Assembly: GCF_009758175.1 (NCBI RefSeq)
Contig: NZ_WRPM01000098.1
Coordinates: 25,325 to 89,324, forward strand
DNA from: Nesterenkonia alkaliphila
GTDB lineage: Bacteria > Actinomycetota > Actinomycetes > Actinomycetales > Micrococcaceae
DNA length: 64,000 bases
Reading direction: 5' to 3'
The number at the start of each line of letters is the position of its first letter. The first letter of the stretch is position 1. The translations under genes were made by a program, and so were the position numbers. Below, piece after piece: positions 47,241 through 55,818 of the stretch. Below the pieces are notes generated by a model. It had not been told where the DNA came from. It did no database searches and saw only the letters and a program-made list of their open reading frames with translations.

Positions 47241-48713
47241 TCAGACTTTCCGGCACAGGGGTAGGGCGGCGGCGGTGAAGGCGGTGGCCTGTTGACCGAC
47301 CAGGCGGCGGGTTTCGCAGCTGGATTGGATGGCGGCCTGTTCGAGGGAGGCCACAGCGGTATCGAGCTCCTCCAGTGAGGGGGCCGAGACCGAGATCAGC
47401 CCGGTGTAGCGCAGCACGCCGTGACCGGCGGTCAGATCGGCTTCCTGTTGGAGCACGTCGTCGAATTCAGCCGTGTGTGAGGCGTCTTCGATCTGCCCGA
47501 TGCGTTGGCGCTGTGCCCGGTCGCTGATGTGCTCGGTCTTCTTTTTCCGGATATCCCGGGCGGCCTGATCGGTGCGCAGCGGGGTACAGATCAGGGAGAA
47601 GGACCGTTCGATGCCCGTGGTCAATAGCAGTGGGGAGAGGAACCCGGCATAGACCTGGGAGCGGGGCCATTCCGAGACCCAGAGCACGGCGTGATAGGCC
47701 GAATCGCTGCGCAGGTGGGTCCAGGACTCATTGACTGCGACCGGCCCGGCGGTGGCCAGCTCTTGACCCAACGATCCGTGGCGTTCTAAGGCCGCGGCGA
47801 TGGCCGGGTCATAGGCGGCCCGCAGAATCACGGCGATCTGCCCCGGTGTCAACCACGGGGAGGGGGACAGGTCAGCTGAGCGCAGGGCAGCGGTCAACGC
47901 TCCCATCTCTTGGCGCAGGATCGCTGCCGCCCCGCGCAGCCCGCCCCCGGCGGTGTGGATCTGTCGATGGCAGGCCCGCATATCCAGGCTGAGACTGATC
48001 GTGGTTGAATGCCGCTCTCCGGCGGGCCCGGCCCGTTCGATGAGCTCGGCATAGGTCTGTGAGGCCCAGGAGTCATCCTGGTGGCCGTGTTCGGCGAACC
48101 ACTCGGCCAGCCCCGACCCGGATTCCGGCAGCGTGCGTTCCTGGACCTGGATGGTCGCGATCCGCCCGGATCGGCAGGTGGTGGCCAGCACCCGGCCCCA
48201 GGCTTGGGTGCGGCGGTCTTGTTCGGCCGGGTCCAGCAGCACGAAGGCCGGGTGTTCGAGACCGATGATCGCGGTCAGCGTCTGGTCTTTGGGGTCGTGG
48301 ATCATTCCCGCCCCGGTCTCGGGGTCGGTGTATTCGCGTAGCCGTGCCGCGTCCCCGGGCAGGGCCAGGGTGCCAGCGGGCCGGGGTGTGACGATCCTGC
48401 GCCGGTAGAGCAGCTGAGCACCGGTGGCCCGCCAAAGCCACCTGGTGGTCACCGGCACCCATTCCACAGCCACACGCCCAGCCACCGGTATCCAGGCCAG
48501 GGCGGCGGAGGCCAGCCAGATCGGGGCGGTGTAGGCGATCAGCAGCCCGCCGCCTGCGTAGAAGGCACCGACCAGGCTGACCACCCCGATGGCCAGCACG
48601 ATCAACTGGGACAAGGACAGCCCCAACAGCACGCCCCTGCGGGAGAGGCGGGAGAACTTCACCAGCGCCAACTCCGACGAGGCGTTTGCGGTGTCCTGAG
48701 ATGAGTCACCCAT
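47241..48713 (-). CDS. SCO6880-family conjugation protein
   Basis: 490-residue protein. Two membrane segments near the N-terminus (LSLSQLIVLAIGVVSLVGAF, PIWLASAALAWIPV) are followed by a long soluble domain with RTQAWGRVLATTCRSGRIAT, TTISLSLDMRACHRQIHTAG, and a tail with EFDDVLQQEADLTAGHGVLR. This is the pattern of SCO6880-like proteins, which pair with a split VirB4 and correspond to a PrgI/VirB3 fusion plus the VirB4 N-terminal region. It likely anchors the ATPase to the membrane complex. Seven bases separate it from the VirB6-like gene. Confidence 0.88.
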   Translation of the reverse strand: MGDSSQDTANASSELALVKFSRLSRRGVLLGLSLSQLIVLAIGVVSLVGAFYAGGGLLIAYTAPIWLASAALAWIPVAGRVAVEWVPVTTRWLWRATGAQLLYRRRIVTPRPAGTLALPGDAARLREYTDPETGAGMIHDPKDQTLTAIIGLEHPAFVLLDPAEQDRRTQAWGRVLATTCRSGRIATIQVQERTLPESGSGLAEWFAEHGHQDDSWASQTYAELIERAGPAGERHSTTISLSLDMRACHRQIHTAGGGLRGAAAILRQEMGALTAALRSADLSPSPWLTPGQIAVILRAAYDPAIAAALERHGSLGQELATAGPVAVNESWTHLRSDSAYHAVLWVSEWPRSQVYAGFLSPLLLTTGIERSFSLICTPLRTDQAARDIRKKKTEHISDRAQRQRIGQIEDASHTAEFDDVLQQEADLTAGHGVLRYTGLISVSAPSLEELDTAVASLEQAAIQSSCETRRLVGQQATAFTAAALPLCRKV

Positions 48714-48719
48714 TCCCGG

Positions 48720-50222
48720 TCACTCCTTTCCCTTGATCGGATCGACATCGGCCCGAGGGTTCTGTCCCGATCGCGGCGGGGGTGAATCCTTCGCCCGCTT
48801 CTTCGGGTTCTGCCTGCTCTGCGAGGGGTCCTCCGAGGCCGGGGAAGCCCCCGACTGGGGCGGCTGTGACGACGAGCTCGGTGACTGGGTGGGGGAGTCC
48901 GGTGAGCCCTGCGAGCGCGGAGACCCTGGTTTCTCCGAAGAGCCCGGGGAGGAAGCAGTGTCGTTCTGGTCGGCGGCCCCGGCGTGTGTCTCGGCTTCAC
49001 TGCCGAGGTTCTTGCCTGCCTGGGGTCCGGCTTTACCGGCGTCGTTGAGGACTTTTCCGCCGATGACCACACCGGCGGCCACAGGTCCTGCAGCACCACT
49101 GCCAGCAGCCGCGCTCCCGCCGCCACCGCCGGCGCTACTGCTAGCGGTGGCGCCCGGGCCACCCGAGGCAGGAGGACCACCGGAGGTCTTGCTGGCCCCT
49201 TGACTGCCGGGTTTGGCCCCCGAGCCCTCTTTGCCACCGAAGATCTTCTGCGGGCCCTGCCCAGATCCCGACCCTTGGGAGCCGCCGCCCTTGCCAGGGG
49301 TCGGGACTGGGCGGTTCATCGCGCTCTTGGATTCCTGCTCCGCGCCCATGGTGTTGTAGAGGTCAAAGCCGATGAAGGAGATAAACCGATAGACCATATA
49401 GGGGGCGAAGGCGGCGATTCCCATCAGCACGATCCCGGTGATCGGTTCGGTCACCGCTTGCAGATCGGCCTCAATCGGGGTGGCCATCTGGGTGATCGCG
49501 ATCAGGAAGACGATCACCAGGACCAGCTTGCTCACGGCCAGGGCAATGACGAAGGCCACCCATTTGCCGATCCAACCGCGGGTGGCATCCCAGGCGGCCC
49601 CAGAAAACGCCAACGGTGCCAACACGATCGCCACCAGCAACAGGGCTTTGCGGATCAGCAGGGAGAACCAGACGATGGCGATGGCGGCGATCATCAAACC
49701 TGCCAGGAAAATTGTGATAATCGCGCCGACACCGGGGGCTGCAATATTGATCGTGGTCAGCCCGGCAGTCAGTAAGACGATCTTGTCGCCCATGGACTCC
49801 GTGGTCTCTCCGGCAGCCTGGATGACCCCGACGCTGAGCTGATCGACGATCTCGAGCAGCAAGGCGGTCAGAGTGATCACCAAAAACGAGCCGAGCACGG
49901 ATTTCGCCGCCCCGAGTGCCGCCCTTGCGAGGGCGTTGGGGTCGCGTTTGATCAGCCCGGTGATCAGCTGCAGGCAGAAGAAGATCAGCACGACCATCAC
50001 CGCGATGCCGAAGACCAGGTTGTAGACCGCCAGATAGCCCTCGTTGGTGACATCGACCAGAGTGGTGGAGTCAAAGACAGTCCACATGGTCTCCATCAGC
50101 CACCCGGCGGCCTCACCCATGGCTGAGGCCAGCCAGTCAAAGGGCGCAGAGACCAAGGTGGCCGCACCCTCGCCGACGGCATCACAGACTTCAGAGATGA
50201 CAGGGACGTCGCATACGCTCAT
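48720..50222 (-). CDS. VirB6/TrbL-like channel protein
   Basis: 500-residue polytopic protein with six to seven membrane segments in the first 300 residues (YNLVFGIAVMVVLIFFCLQL, GAIITIFLAGLMIAAIAIVW, LLVAIVLAPLAFSGAAW, WVAFVIALAVSKLVLVIVFL). A 200-residue Gly/Ser/Pro-rich cytosolic or extracellular tail follows and ends in PRADVDPIKGKE. The segment spacing and the position next to SCO6880-like and DUF6112 genes identify it as the VirB6/TrbL channel component. The low-complexity tail varies among such elements. Confidence 0.87.
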   Translation of the reverse strand: MSVCDVPVISEVCDAVGEGAATLVSAPFDWLASAMGEAAGWLMETMWTVFDSTTLVDVTNEGYLAVYNLVFGIAVMVVLIFFCLQLITGLIKRDPNALARAALGAAKSVLGSFLVITLTALLLEIVDQLSVGVIQAAGETTESMGDKIVLLTAGLTTINIAAPGVGAIITIFLAGLMIAAIAIVWFSLLIRKALLLVAIVLAPLAFSGAAWDATRGWIGKWVAFVIALAVSKLVLVIVFLIAITQMATPIEADLQAVTEPITGIVLMGIAAFAPYMVYRFISFIGFDLYNTMGAEQESKSAMNRPVPTPGKGGGSQGSGSGQGPQKIFGGKEGSGAKPGSQGASKTSGGPPASGGPGATASSSAGGGGGSAAAGSGAAGPVAAGVVIGGKVLNDAGKAGPQAGKNLGSEAETHAGAADQNDTASSPGSSEKPGSPRSQGSPDSPTQSPSSSSQPPQSGASPASEDPSQSRQNPKKRAKDSPPPRSGQNPRADVDPIKGKE

Positions 50223-50256
50223 GGCTCGACCTCGGCTTTCACCACGCGGGTCCAGG

Positions 50257-50577
50257 TCATACCTGCTGGCCGACGTCCCAGAAGAAGTTGATCAGGGTCA
50301 CTGAGGCACCACAGATCACCGCGGCACCACAGGAGATGAGCACCCCGATCTTGCCGCGACCTGCCAGGTGCGGATTCGAAGAATTGGAGCCGAAACCCCA
50401 GACGATCGCGCTGATGATCAAAGCCAGCACCGAAAGGATCAGACCGATGGTCATCACCGCCCCGACAATGGTGCGCAGCTGAGCGATACCGGGTAGCCCA
50501 TCGTCGTTGGGGCTGATGTCGATATTGGCCGTCACCGACTCGGTGATGGCCAGCAGAAGGGGAAAGAACTCGAACAC
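50257..50577 (-). CDS. DUF6112 VirB2-like membrane protein, second copy
   Basis: 106-residue protein with two membrane segments: LRTIVGAVMTIGLILSVLAL and GVLISCGAAVICGASVTLIN, joined by GFGSNSSNPHLAGRGKI. This two-helix design is that of pilin-like VirB2/TrbC subunits. The GTG at 50577 is favoured because AGGAG lies seven bases before it; the GTG at 50595 is less likely. It lies just upstream of the VirB6-like gene. Confidence 0.88.
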   Translation of the reverse strand: MFEFFPLLLAITESVTANIDISPNDDGLPGIAQLRTIVGAVMTIGLILSVLALIISAIVWGFGSNSSNPHLAGRGKIGVLISCGAAVICGASVTLINFFWDVGQQV

Positions 50578-50696
50578 GTGTGCACTCCTGTTCACGCGGC
50601 CCGCACAGGGGCGGTAGTCGATGCGTTGACTGGGTCACCAATCAGGTGTTCGCCTCCTTTCACCACCGCCCATCCGTGCCGCGGGCACGCAGAAGA

Positions 50697-50722
50697 GCCG
50701 CCTCACCCGGTGGTGAGACGGC
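50697..50722 (-). terminator. Hairpin between the two DUF6112 genes
   Basis: GCCGCCTCACC pairs with GGTGAGACGGC (one mismatch). It is 20 bases after the upstream DUF6112 copy and may reduce read-through, so that more of the first pilin-like protein is made, or it may stabilise its mRNA. Confidence 0.5.
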
Positions 50723-50741
50723 TGGCGTCACAAGATGCGGT

Positions 50742-51008
50742 TTAGAGCTGTTCGCCGAGGTCGATGAGCCAGGAGATCCAGGCCACCCCGGCACCGGCCA
50801 AAGCCGCTGCCCCGAGGCTGACCCAGACCCCGATGCGTCCCTTCGTCGCGGCACTGGGATTGCTATTGGACGAGGCGATCGCCCAGATGATGGCCGAGAC
50901 AATGATCATCAACACAGCCAGGATCAGCACGACCGTCAGCAGGGCACCGACGACCTCTTTGATGTCGTCGATACCGCCAACACCATCGAAGTCAGGGAAA
51001 ACGGTCAT
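50742..51008 (-). CDS. DUF6112 VirB2-like membrane protein, first copy
   Basis: 88-residue protein with two membrane helices (VVGALLTVVLILAVLMIIVS, GVWVSLGAAALAGAGVAWIS) around SSNSNPSAATKGRI. It is homologous to the downstream copy, sharing S-N-x-NP-x-x-x-x-x-G-x-I-GV. Start at the ATG 51008 with GAGGTG before it. Tandem copies could form a two-component pilus or be a major and a minor pilin. It opens the channel operon that continues to virB4. Confidence 0.87.
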   Translation of the reverse strand: MTVFPDFDGVGGIDDIKEVVGALLTVVLILAVLMIIVSAIIWAIASSNSNPSAATKGRIGVWVSLGAAALAGAGVAWISWLIDLGEQL

Positions 51009-51216
51009 CAACACCTCAGTCACCGAAGCACGGCAGGCGAAAGCGAAAGCTCCATACCCTCCAGGTACGCCGACGTGCCCATCGCATGAACGAGCAGACG
51101 GGCATCAGGCAGTGATGCCAGACCCTCATGACTAGCCGCGGGCAAAGCCCCCGCGTGTGGGTGGCCGAATGAAGCAGCACTAGGGGATTGGGCCGCGTTG
51201 CCTCACGGCTAGAAGA

Positions 51217-51247
51217 GACCGCCGTGGTGATTCACAGTTCGGCGGTC
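51217..51247. promoter_or_regulatory. Perfect inverted repeat in the divergent intergenic region
   Basis: GACCGCCG pairs perfectly with CGGCGGTC around 15 bases, 57 bases upstream of the plus-strand gene at 51305. The 296-base gap 51009-51304 serves divergent genes (the DUF6112 operon on the minus strand, a single gene on the plus strand), so this may be an operator or hairpin shared by both. I see no gene in the gap. Confidence 0.45.
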
Positions 51248-51304
51248 ATCGGCGACATGCCCCTGTGCAGTGAGACGATGGTCATATGAGATAAGGAGGC
51301 GATT

Positions 51305-52135
51305 ATGGACCACGGACACAGCGTCACCTGCGCTGACGCGGTACGCACCACACCGGAGCAGTGCGATTGCACATGCGAGGGCAGTTTTCACGGTGGCCCG
51401 CACACCGAGAGAGCCCGTGCCTTGGTCTGGAAGGAAGAAAAGCGCAAGACCTATTCCGGATGGCGGGTCACCGCGGCAAAAAGGGCCGCCCGTGAGGCCA
51501 TTGCCGCTGCCGCCCACAGTCCAGACCCTGACGCAGACTCTCTTCTAGGATCTCTGTGCACTGATTACGCTGTCACCCATGCCATAGACGTTCTCGTTCT
51601 CACCGGTAGCACTGCAGACCATGAGCGCGCACACGCGGTGCTCACAGCCCTGATCGGCCCCTTCGTGGAGACAATTGTCGCTGAAGACTTGAGCGAGCCC
51701 GATGAGGAACAGCTCAAGGCCGCTGTTAGCGAGCTACACCTCCTGTGCAGTATTTGTGCATCCGTACTAGAACTGGTCGCCGAATCGAAAAAGCGAGCAA
51801 GCGAGACCGCAAGAGCGACCGCAGAGGCAGTAGTCTCAGCTCTCGGGGCTGATAACGTGCTGTCGGCCGTCGTCGAGGGTGCCCTGAGGAAAGCACTGAC
51901 TGCCTCGTTCAATGCCGCCATTGATCTCATCGCCGACCCCGCCAAACTCAAGATGCTCCAGCTCGTCGGGTTGGTCACCTGCCCCGATGTCTCCAAACAC
52001 CCCGATGTTGAGACGTACTGTGTCAATCCGCTCGTTGGTGAATGGGTGACCACGGCCATGCACGACTGGATCGACACGAAATTCCAGGACCACTCGCGCG
52101 TCTTCCAACGGACGGTTCCGCAGAAGCGTAGCTAA
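51305..52135 (+). CDS. Uncharacterised protein with N-terminal Cys/His motif
   Basis: 276-residue protein, the only plus-strand gene inside block 1. The N-terminus has CDCTCEGSFHGGPH, a C-x-C-x-C-x-G-x-x-HG motif that probably binds zinc. The middle (180 residues) is mainly helical and Ala-rich (DHERAHAVLTALIGPFVETI, ASETARATAEAVVSALGADN). The ribosome binding site TAAGGAGG is strong. Its orientation and lack of resemblance to transfer proteins suggest an accessory function, such as immunity or regulation, but nothing shows which. Confidence 0.75.
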   Translation: MDHGHSVTCADAVRTTPEQCDCTCEGSFHGGPHTERARALVWKEEKRKTYSGWRVTAAKRAAREAIAAAAHSPDPDADSLLGSLCTDYAVTHAIDVLVLTGSTADHERAHAVLTALIGPFVETIVAEDLSEPDEEQLKAAVSELHLLCSICASVLELVAESKKRASETARATAEAVVSALGADNVLSAVVEGALRKALTASFNAAIDLIADPAKLKMLQLVGLVTCPDVSKHPDVETYCVNPLVGEWVTTAMHDWIDTKFQDHSRVFQRTVPQKRS

Positions 52136-52283
52136 CCCCAAGTATCCAGTGGCAGATATCCAGTGTCAGAAGGCACTTCGCCCATTGGCGGACCTCGCGC
52201 GGCACGTCATGTCCGACCTGTTTCGATCCATGTAGAAGGGTGTCCGTCACGCCCAGGTCTACACTGAGGGCAGAAGCAGTAGA

Positions 52284-52343
52284 GTTCTACTCAGCGATTG
52301 CTATAGTAGAACTAGTGAACAAGCGGATTACATTAGATGTAAT
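52284..52343. other. AT-rich segment with two perfect palindromes
   Basis: GTTCTACT (52284-52291) pairs with AGTAGAAC (52305-52312), and ATTACAT (52327-52333) pairs with ATGTAAT (52337-52343) around TAG. The surroundings (about 52270-52350) are clearly AT-rich against a GC-rich genome. It lies in the 213-base gap between converging gene ends. It could be a terminator pair, a protein-binding site or an origin of transfer; the sequence alone does not decide. Confidence 0.45.
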
Positions 52344-52348
52344 AATTG

Positions 52349-54007
52349 CTAATTTTCGCTGACGGAAATGTGGAGATGGTCGTAGTGGCCGCCTGTGGGA
52401 TCATCCGGGTCATGCATTCCACCGCCGTCGTAGTCGCGCCATCCTTCATCGTCGCGACCCAGCGCCCAGATTTTGCCGTCCCAGATCAGGTAGTCGACCC
52501 CTAGGGTCTCGGCGTGCTCCTGAAGCCAGTAGGTGACCTCCCATCCGGCTTCGCGCTGGGAGTCGGTGGGGTGCTGGCCAATCGGGTTGCCGAAGGTGAC
52601 ATCACAGGCCCGGCCTAGTGGGTGGTCGGATTCTTGCCCGGGGCGAGGGGAGTAGCAGGCCCAGGAGGTATCGGGGAACTCCTCGAGAGTCTGGTGATAG
52701 ACGTGGAGCATACGCGCGGTGATCTGTCCCTCGCTGGTGGGGTCATCGACAATCTCAGTGGGGTCGCCGTTCTCGGTCTCAGGCTCACCGCCGGGGGAGT
52801 CGTCCTCGGTTTCACAGCCGTGGGCCTCGGGATCGCCGGCTTCTGCCTCGGGAAGGTCAGCGGCATCGTGGTCATTGAGCCACACTGCCGGGTCGGTGTG
52901 CTCGCCGTCTTCGCCTCCTTCGCGGACTTCGAAGTGCAGATGCGGACCGGTAGACATCCCGGAGCTGCCAACATCAGCGATGTGCTGGCCCGCGCTGACG
53001 GTGTCCCCGGCCTGGACGTGGATGCCCTCGGCCCAGGAATGCAGATAGGCGGTGGCGATCGTCTCGCCGTCGATGGTGTGCTCGATGATGACGCGCCCAC
53101 CACCGGACTCGGTGTAGTCGGCAGTGGTGACCGTGCCATCAGCGGCAGCGAGGATCGGTGTGCCATCGGGGGCGGCGAAATCAGTACCGGCATGGAGCCG
53201 TTCTTCCTCGGTCACCGGGTGGGTCCGGGGCCCATACTCGCTGGTAAGCACCCACGTATCTTCAGGCAGCGGGAAGATCACGCGTGAGGACTCGACGACG
53301 GTGCCCACCGTGACCGCGTCGGCACTGTCGCCAGCCGCAGTGTTACCGGAGCCGGTCTCGGTCAGTGTCTCGAGGATGGTTTCGGCGACGGGTTCGTAGT
53401 TCCGGTAGCGCTCCGGGTGGGCCGAGACCTCCACGGCTTGGGCGGCCTCGCCGGGGTCCATGTCCTCCCACCCGGGGATATCCAACAAGCCCCTGGGTGA
53501 TCCGCCATTGGGCCCCTCGGGGCCGCCATAGAATGCCTGGGCTTGGTAGTGCGGGTCCATGAGGTCCTCGACGCTTCCCCACCCGGTCTCTGGGCGCATC
53601 TGGAAGATCCCTAGGGAGTCGTGGTCGCTGCCGTCACCATCGTGGGGGTAGTCCTCGGATTCGGGGTAGGCCGAGGTGTTCGACAGCATCTTCAACGAGC
53701 TCTCGGTCATGCCTGCCATGAGCGCGACAATGATTCCCGGCTCCCCGACGCCGTCGATCTCGGAGCCGAACTCGATGATCGTCGCGGCATGGGTCAACTG
53801 CGTCTGATCCAAGGTCAGGGCTTCACCGTTGGCTGTCTCCACGCGGAGTTGATCGGGAACATCTGCCAGATCAATGCTGCCGTCACTGTTCGGGATGGTG
53901 CATTCGGCATTGGATGAGGGGGTGAGCAGAGCTCCGATACTGACTAGCCCCACCGCCGGTCCCAGCAGGATGAGGCAGAGACTGGCCGCGGCGAGTTTCT
54001 TCATCAT
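52349..54007 (-). CDS. VirB1-like cell-wall hydrolase: transglycosylase-like, M23 and C-terminal domain
   Basis: 552-residue secreted protein. A signal peptide (MKKLAAASLCLILLGPAVGL) precedes a lysozyme-like part at about 65-190 with MAGMTESSLKML and DSLGIFQMRPETGWG. An M23 endopeptidase domain follows at about 245-365, with HAGTDFAAPDGTPI and GPHLHFEVREGG as zinc ligands. A third domain at about 440-552 (SDHPLGRACDVTFGNPIG, HYDHLHISVSEN) has the H-x-H zinc pattern of LAS-type peptidases. It would open peptidoglycan for the conjugation channel, as VirB1 and Orf14/CwlT do. Three catalytic domains in one protein is more than usual. Confidence 0.9.
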   Translation of the reverse strand: MMKKLAAASLCLILLGPAVGLVSIGALLTPSSNAECTIPNSDGSIDLADVPDQLRVETANGEALTLDQTQLTHAATIIEFGSEIDGVGEPGIIVALMAGMTESSLKMLSNTSAYPESEDYPHDGDGSDHDSLGIFQMRPETGWGSVEDLMDPHYQAQAFYGGPEGPNGGSPRGLLDIPGWEDMDPGEAAQAVEVSAHPERYRNYEPVAETILETLTETGSGNTAAGDSADAVTVGTVVESSRVIFPLPEDTWVLTSEYGPRTHPVTEEERLHAGTDFAAPDGTPILAAADGTVTTADYTESGGGRVIIEHTIDGETIATAYLHSWAEGIHVQAGDTVSAGQHIADVGSSGMSTGPHLHFEVREGGEDGEHTDPAVWLNDHDAADLPEAEAGDPEAHGCETEDDSPGGEPETENGDPTEIVDDPTSEGQITARMLHVYHQTLEEFPDTSWACYSPRPGQESDHPLGRACDVTFGNPIGQHPTDSQREAGWEVTYWLQEHAETLGVDYLIWDGKIWALGRDDEGWRDYDGGGMHDPDDPTGGHYDHLHISVSEN

Positions 54008-54033
54008 GTGGCATGCCCCCTGTTCTTCGTGGC

Positions 54034-54711
54034 TTACCGCAGTGGGTTATCCAGTTCTGAAAGGCGCAAGAGGGCACAGTTACCGTCCTCGGGGCAGGTA
54101 AGAAAGAGCGTGAACGCGACCTCGTGTTTAGTGGTCACTGGCTCCTCATTCCACACACCGGTCCGGTGACGGGTGCCTTCGATGGTCACCGCGGTAGCCC
54201 CAGCCGGTAGCTGCCCGGACCGGGCCTGGTCGACGGCCTCGGCCCATGCCTGCGGGGTGTAGGAGTCCTCAATGCTGAGGCACTGGGTGGTGGAGTAGGT
54301 GCGCAAATCGATCCAGGCTTCCCTGGTGGGGAAGTAGGAGGACAGATCGGCGGCCAGCCCTGCTTGTTCGGTACCGGAGGGATCACCGACTTCCAGGATG
54401 GCCGCGGAGTAGTCCAGGGGCATCAGCCCGGTGGTGGTCTCCCAGGTGAAGATCCGCTCAGCCACCGCATGGGCGAAGGTCTGGGGATCAGAGGTAGTCG
54501 GGACCGGCGGGATCGTCGGCTCGAAGACGGGCTCGTTACTGGGGTCGGCCACCGTCGGGGCGGGGTCATCCGAATCGGAGGGCCGAGAGGCGCCCTCGGG
54601 GCCGGCCAGAAGCCCATAGACACCGATCCCGGCCACGGCCACTATCAGGGCCAGCGCTGCGATGAGTCCGATGAGCCTGCGTCGGGAACGGTCACTGAGA
54701 AAGCTCTTCAT
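54034..54711 (-). CDS. VirB8/TcpC-like conjugation protein
   Basis: 225-residue protein with one membrane segment (RRRLIGLIAALALIVAVAGI) after a basic N-terminus, a Pro/Asp linker, and an extracellular domain of 150 residues (DPQTFAHAVAERIFTWETTT, HEVAFTLFLTCPEDGNCAL). This matches TcpC/VirB8-type assembly proteins in Gram-positive systems, which have an NTF2-like fold. A start ATG lies 30 bases after the parB-like gene. The VirB8 assignment rests on topology and location between parB and the hydrolase. Confidence 0.72.
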   Translation of the reverse strand: MKSFLSDRSRRRLIGLIAALALIVAVAGIGVYGLLAGPEGASRPSDSDDPAPTVADPSNEPVFEPTIPPVPTTSDPQTFAHAVAERIFTWETTTGLMPLDYSAAILEVGDPSGTEQAGLAADLSSYFPTREAWIDLRTYSTTQCLSIEDSYTPQAWAEAVDQARSGQLPAGATAVTIEGTRHRTGVWNEEPVTTKHEVAFTLFLTCPEDGNCALLRLSELDNPLR

Positions 54712-54741
54712 ACCGGGGAGGTACGCGGCCGGGTTCCTGGC

Positions 54742-55818
54742 TCAGATGGCGTGCAGGTGCCGACCCGTCTCAGCCGGGCTCTCGCGTAGGGTGCGTAGCC
54801 GGTGGGCGAACGCGGCGGTGCCGTCAACGGTGGTCAGGAAGGACTCGAGTTGCTCATCGGTGAGTTCTGCGGCCAGTTCTTCCACGTCGTAGTGGACCCA
54901 CCAGTCGATGAGCTCACCCCAGGTCATCAGGAAGGCCTTGACCGGGTATTTCTTCGGTGTCGCAGCCACAGTCTTCGGCGTGGACAGTGGTGCTTCGGTG
55001 TCGTCGCGCTCGGAGTGGGCCCGTGCCAGGGCGGCATCGGCGAGCGCTTGGAGGCTACTGGCCTCCTCCGGGCGGTCCTCGCGCAGGGCCTCGGCCTCTG
55101 CCCGGGCACTTGCGCGCTCGTCGGGAGGCAGGCTGGTATCGGTGCTGATGCGGTCGAGTTCGGCCAAGGAGAGTTCGGCCTGGGTGCGCTGGTGGGCGGC
55201 CTTGACTGAGCCACCGGCGTCAATGGCTTCGAGTTCGGCACGCGCCCGATCCCGAACCGAGTCGGGTTCTGTCGCATCGCCGGCCAGGCGTTCGAGGTCG
55301 CTGATGCGTTCCAGGGTGGTGTAGGAGGCCCGGCCGGTGACCATCTGGGCGGCTTGCTGTCGGGTCTCCCCGGGTGGCCCCGGTGACGGTCCCGCCACCG
55401 TGGCGGGACCGTCACTTCCGGGCTGTCGCTCGGAGCTGAACCAGGTCGCGGACTGCCTGCGGGTGGCGTCTTCGCCCATGATTCCTTTGAGTTCGCGGTA
55501 GAGAGCCGCTGCCTCACGCTGGCTTAGCGGCTTGTGCAGGGTGTTCTCGTCTTGTTCGGCCATGAGTTGACCCAGCCTGGTCGAGAGCCCGGAGCGGACC
55601 CAGACGCTGACCTTCCTCCACCCCAGCTTGCGGACCGCGGCCAGTCGGCGAGCACCGCAGACCAGAAATCCTTCCGGGGTGATCGTTGGTGGCTGGAGCA
55701 GTCCGTGATCCTCGATCGAGGTGGCCAGTGCATCGATATCGCCCAGGTCCTTACGGTGCCGGTGGCCGACCGTGATCGCCTCCACCTTCCTGTTCAACTC
55801 GATGTGTTCCTCGTTCAT
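54742..55818 (-). CDS. ParB/Spo0J-like DNA-binding protein
   Basis: 358-residue protein. The N-terminal ParB domain has VGHRHRKDLGDIDALATSIE, DHGLLQPPTITPEGFLVCGA and RRLAAVRKLGWRKVSVWVR, holding the ParB nucleotide-site pattern G-x-R-R at GARRLAA. The middle has a helical part and QQAAQMVTGRASYTTLERIS, which may be the HTH. The C-terminus is coiled-coil-like. No ParA gene is adjacent. On conjugative elements such ParB proteins act in maintenance or gene control. The ATG overlaps the upstream stop by four bases. Confidence 0.88.
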   Translation of the reverse strand: MNEEHIELNRKVEAITVGHRHRKDLGDIDALATSIEDHGLLQPPTITPEGFLVCGARRLAAVRKLGWRKVSVWVRSGLSTRLGQLMAEQDENTLHKPLSQREAAALYRELKGIMGEDATRRQSATWFSSERQPGSDGPATVAGPSPGPPGETRQQAAQMVTGRASYTTLERISDLERLAGDATEPDSVRDRARAELEAIDAGGSVKAAHQRTQAELSLAELDRISTDTSLPPDERASARAEAEALREDRPEEASSLQALADAALARAHSERDDTEAPLSTPKTVAATPKKYPVKAFLMTWGELIDWWVHYDVEELAAELTDEQLESFLTTVDGTAAFAHRLRTLRESPAETGRHLHAI

